Source: CAYNWK01 sp964400875 (GTDB taxonomy: Bacteria > Chloroflexota > Anaerolineae > Anaerolineales > UBA4823). Taken from it: a DNA stretch of 5,629 bases. The notes under the pieces were generated by a model. It was not told the origin of the DNA. It worked only from the letters and a program-made list of their open reading frames with translations, and ran no database searches. The stretch is from the NCBI GenBank assembly GCA_964400875.1, contig CAYNWK010000237.1:1-5629 (forward strand), written 5' to 3'. A program made the position numbers and the translations under genes. Positions 5,569 to 5,629 of the stretch are shown here, piece after piece (the stretch's first letter is position 1; each line of letters opens with the position of its first letter).

Positions 5569-5629
5569 ATGAGTCGATCAATATCCACCCTGTTCCTGGA
5601 TATCGGGGGCGTCCTGCTGACTAACGGAT
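5569..5629 (+). CDS. HAD-superfamily hydrolase, N-terminal fragment
   Basis: Only the first 20 residues are in the window: MSRSISTLFLDIGGVLLTNG. The segment LFLDIGGVLLTNG is the first motif of haloacid-dehalogenase-type phosphatases, with D11 as the expected nucleophile. The form D-I-G-G-V-L, with Gly where many HAD phosphatases have a second Asp, is common in one HAD-like subgroup (YihX/epoxide-hydrolase-like and related), so it need not mean loss of activity. Substrate cannot be guessed. The start is supported by GGAGGAGGT upstream. The gene runs off the right edge of the window. Confidence 0.75.
   Translation, partial: MSRSISTLFLDIGGVLLTNG

Overview
The window is GC-rich bacterial DNA with ordinary chromosomal genes interrupted by one complete IS200/IS605-type insertion sequence. 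The style of the HtrA, PRC-barrel, transketolase and HAD proteins, and a TnpB that starts MFLTYKQRLYP, suggest a member of the Chloroflexota (perhaps Anaerolineae-like). This is an impression from protein style, not from a marker gene.

Layout, left to right. Positions 1-855 (+) hold the C-terminal part of an HtrA/Deg-type serine protease: the end of the protease domain and two PDZ domains. A strong hairpin at 897-929 probably ends its transcript. Positions 1001-2661 are a mobile element read on the minus strand. It has a left-end hairpin, a strong promoter, tnpA (Y1 HUH transposase), tnpB (RuvC-type RNA-guided nuclease), a right-end hairpin and a predicted guide RNA running out of the right end. 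Positions 2662-3282 (+) encode a protein with two PRC-barrel-like domains. Positions 3401-5485 (+) encode a complete transketolase (tkt) with a good ribosome binding site. From 5569 to the window edge is the start of a HAD-superfamily hydrolase.

The most interesting point is the insertion site. Applying the guide/cleavage pairing rule known from IS608 (ISHp608) to the two end hairpins predicts cleavage sites CCAT (left) and TCAC (right). That puts the element exactly at 1001-2661. The left target CCAT is then the complement of ATGG, the start codon of the PRC-barrel gene plus one base. The element would have landed directly against the start codon, leaving the protein intact but replacing its whole native 5' leader. 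The predicted guide RNA, with CCAT as target-adjacent motif, would recognise the uninterrupted version of this locus. A second point is the tnpA promoter: a near-consensus TTGGCA-17-TATAAT lies so close to the tnpA ATG that the mRNA should be leaderless.

The HtrA, PRC, Tkt and HAD genes are all on the plus strand. They show no obvious shared pathway beyond general housekeeping (envelope protein quality control, pentose phosphate/Calvin-type carbon shuffling, phosphatase). I found no CRISPR array, tRNA, rRNA or clearly novel multi-gene system.
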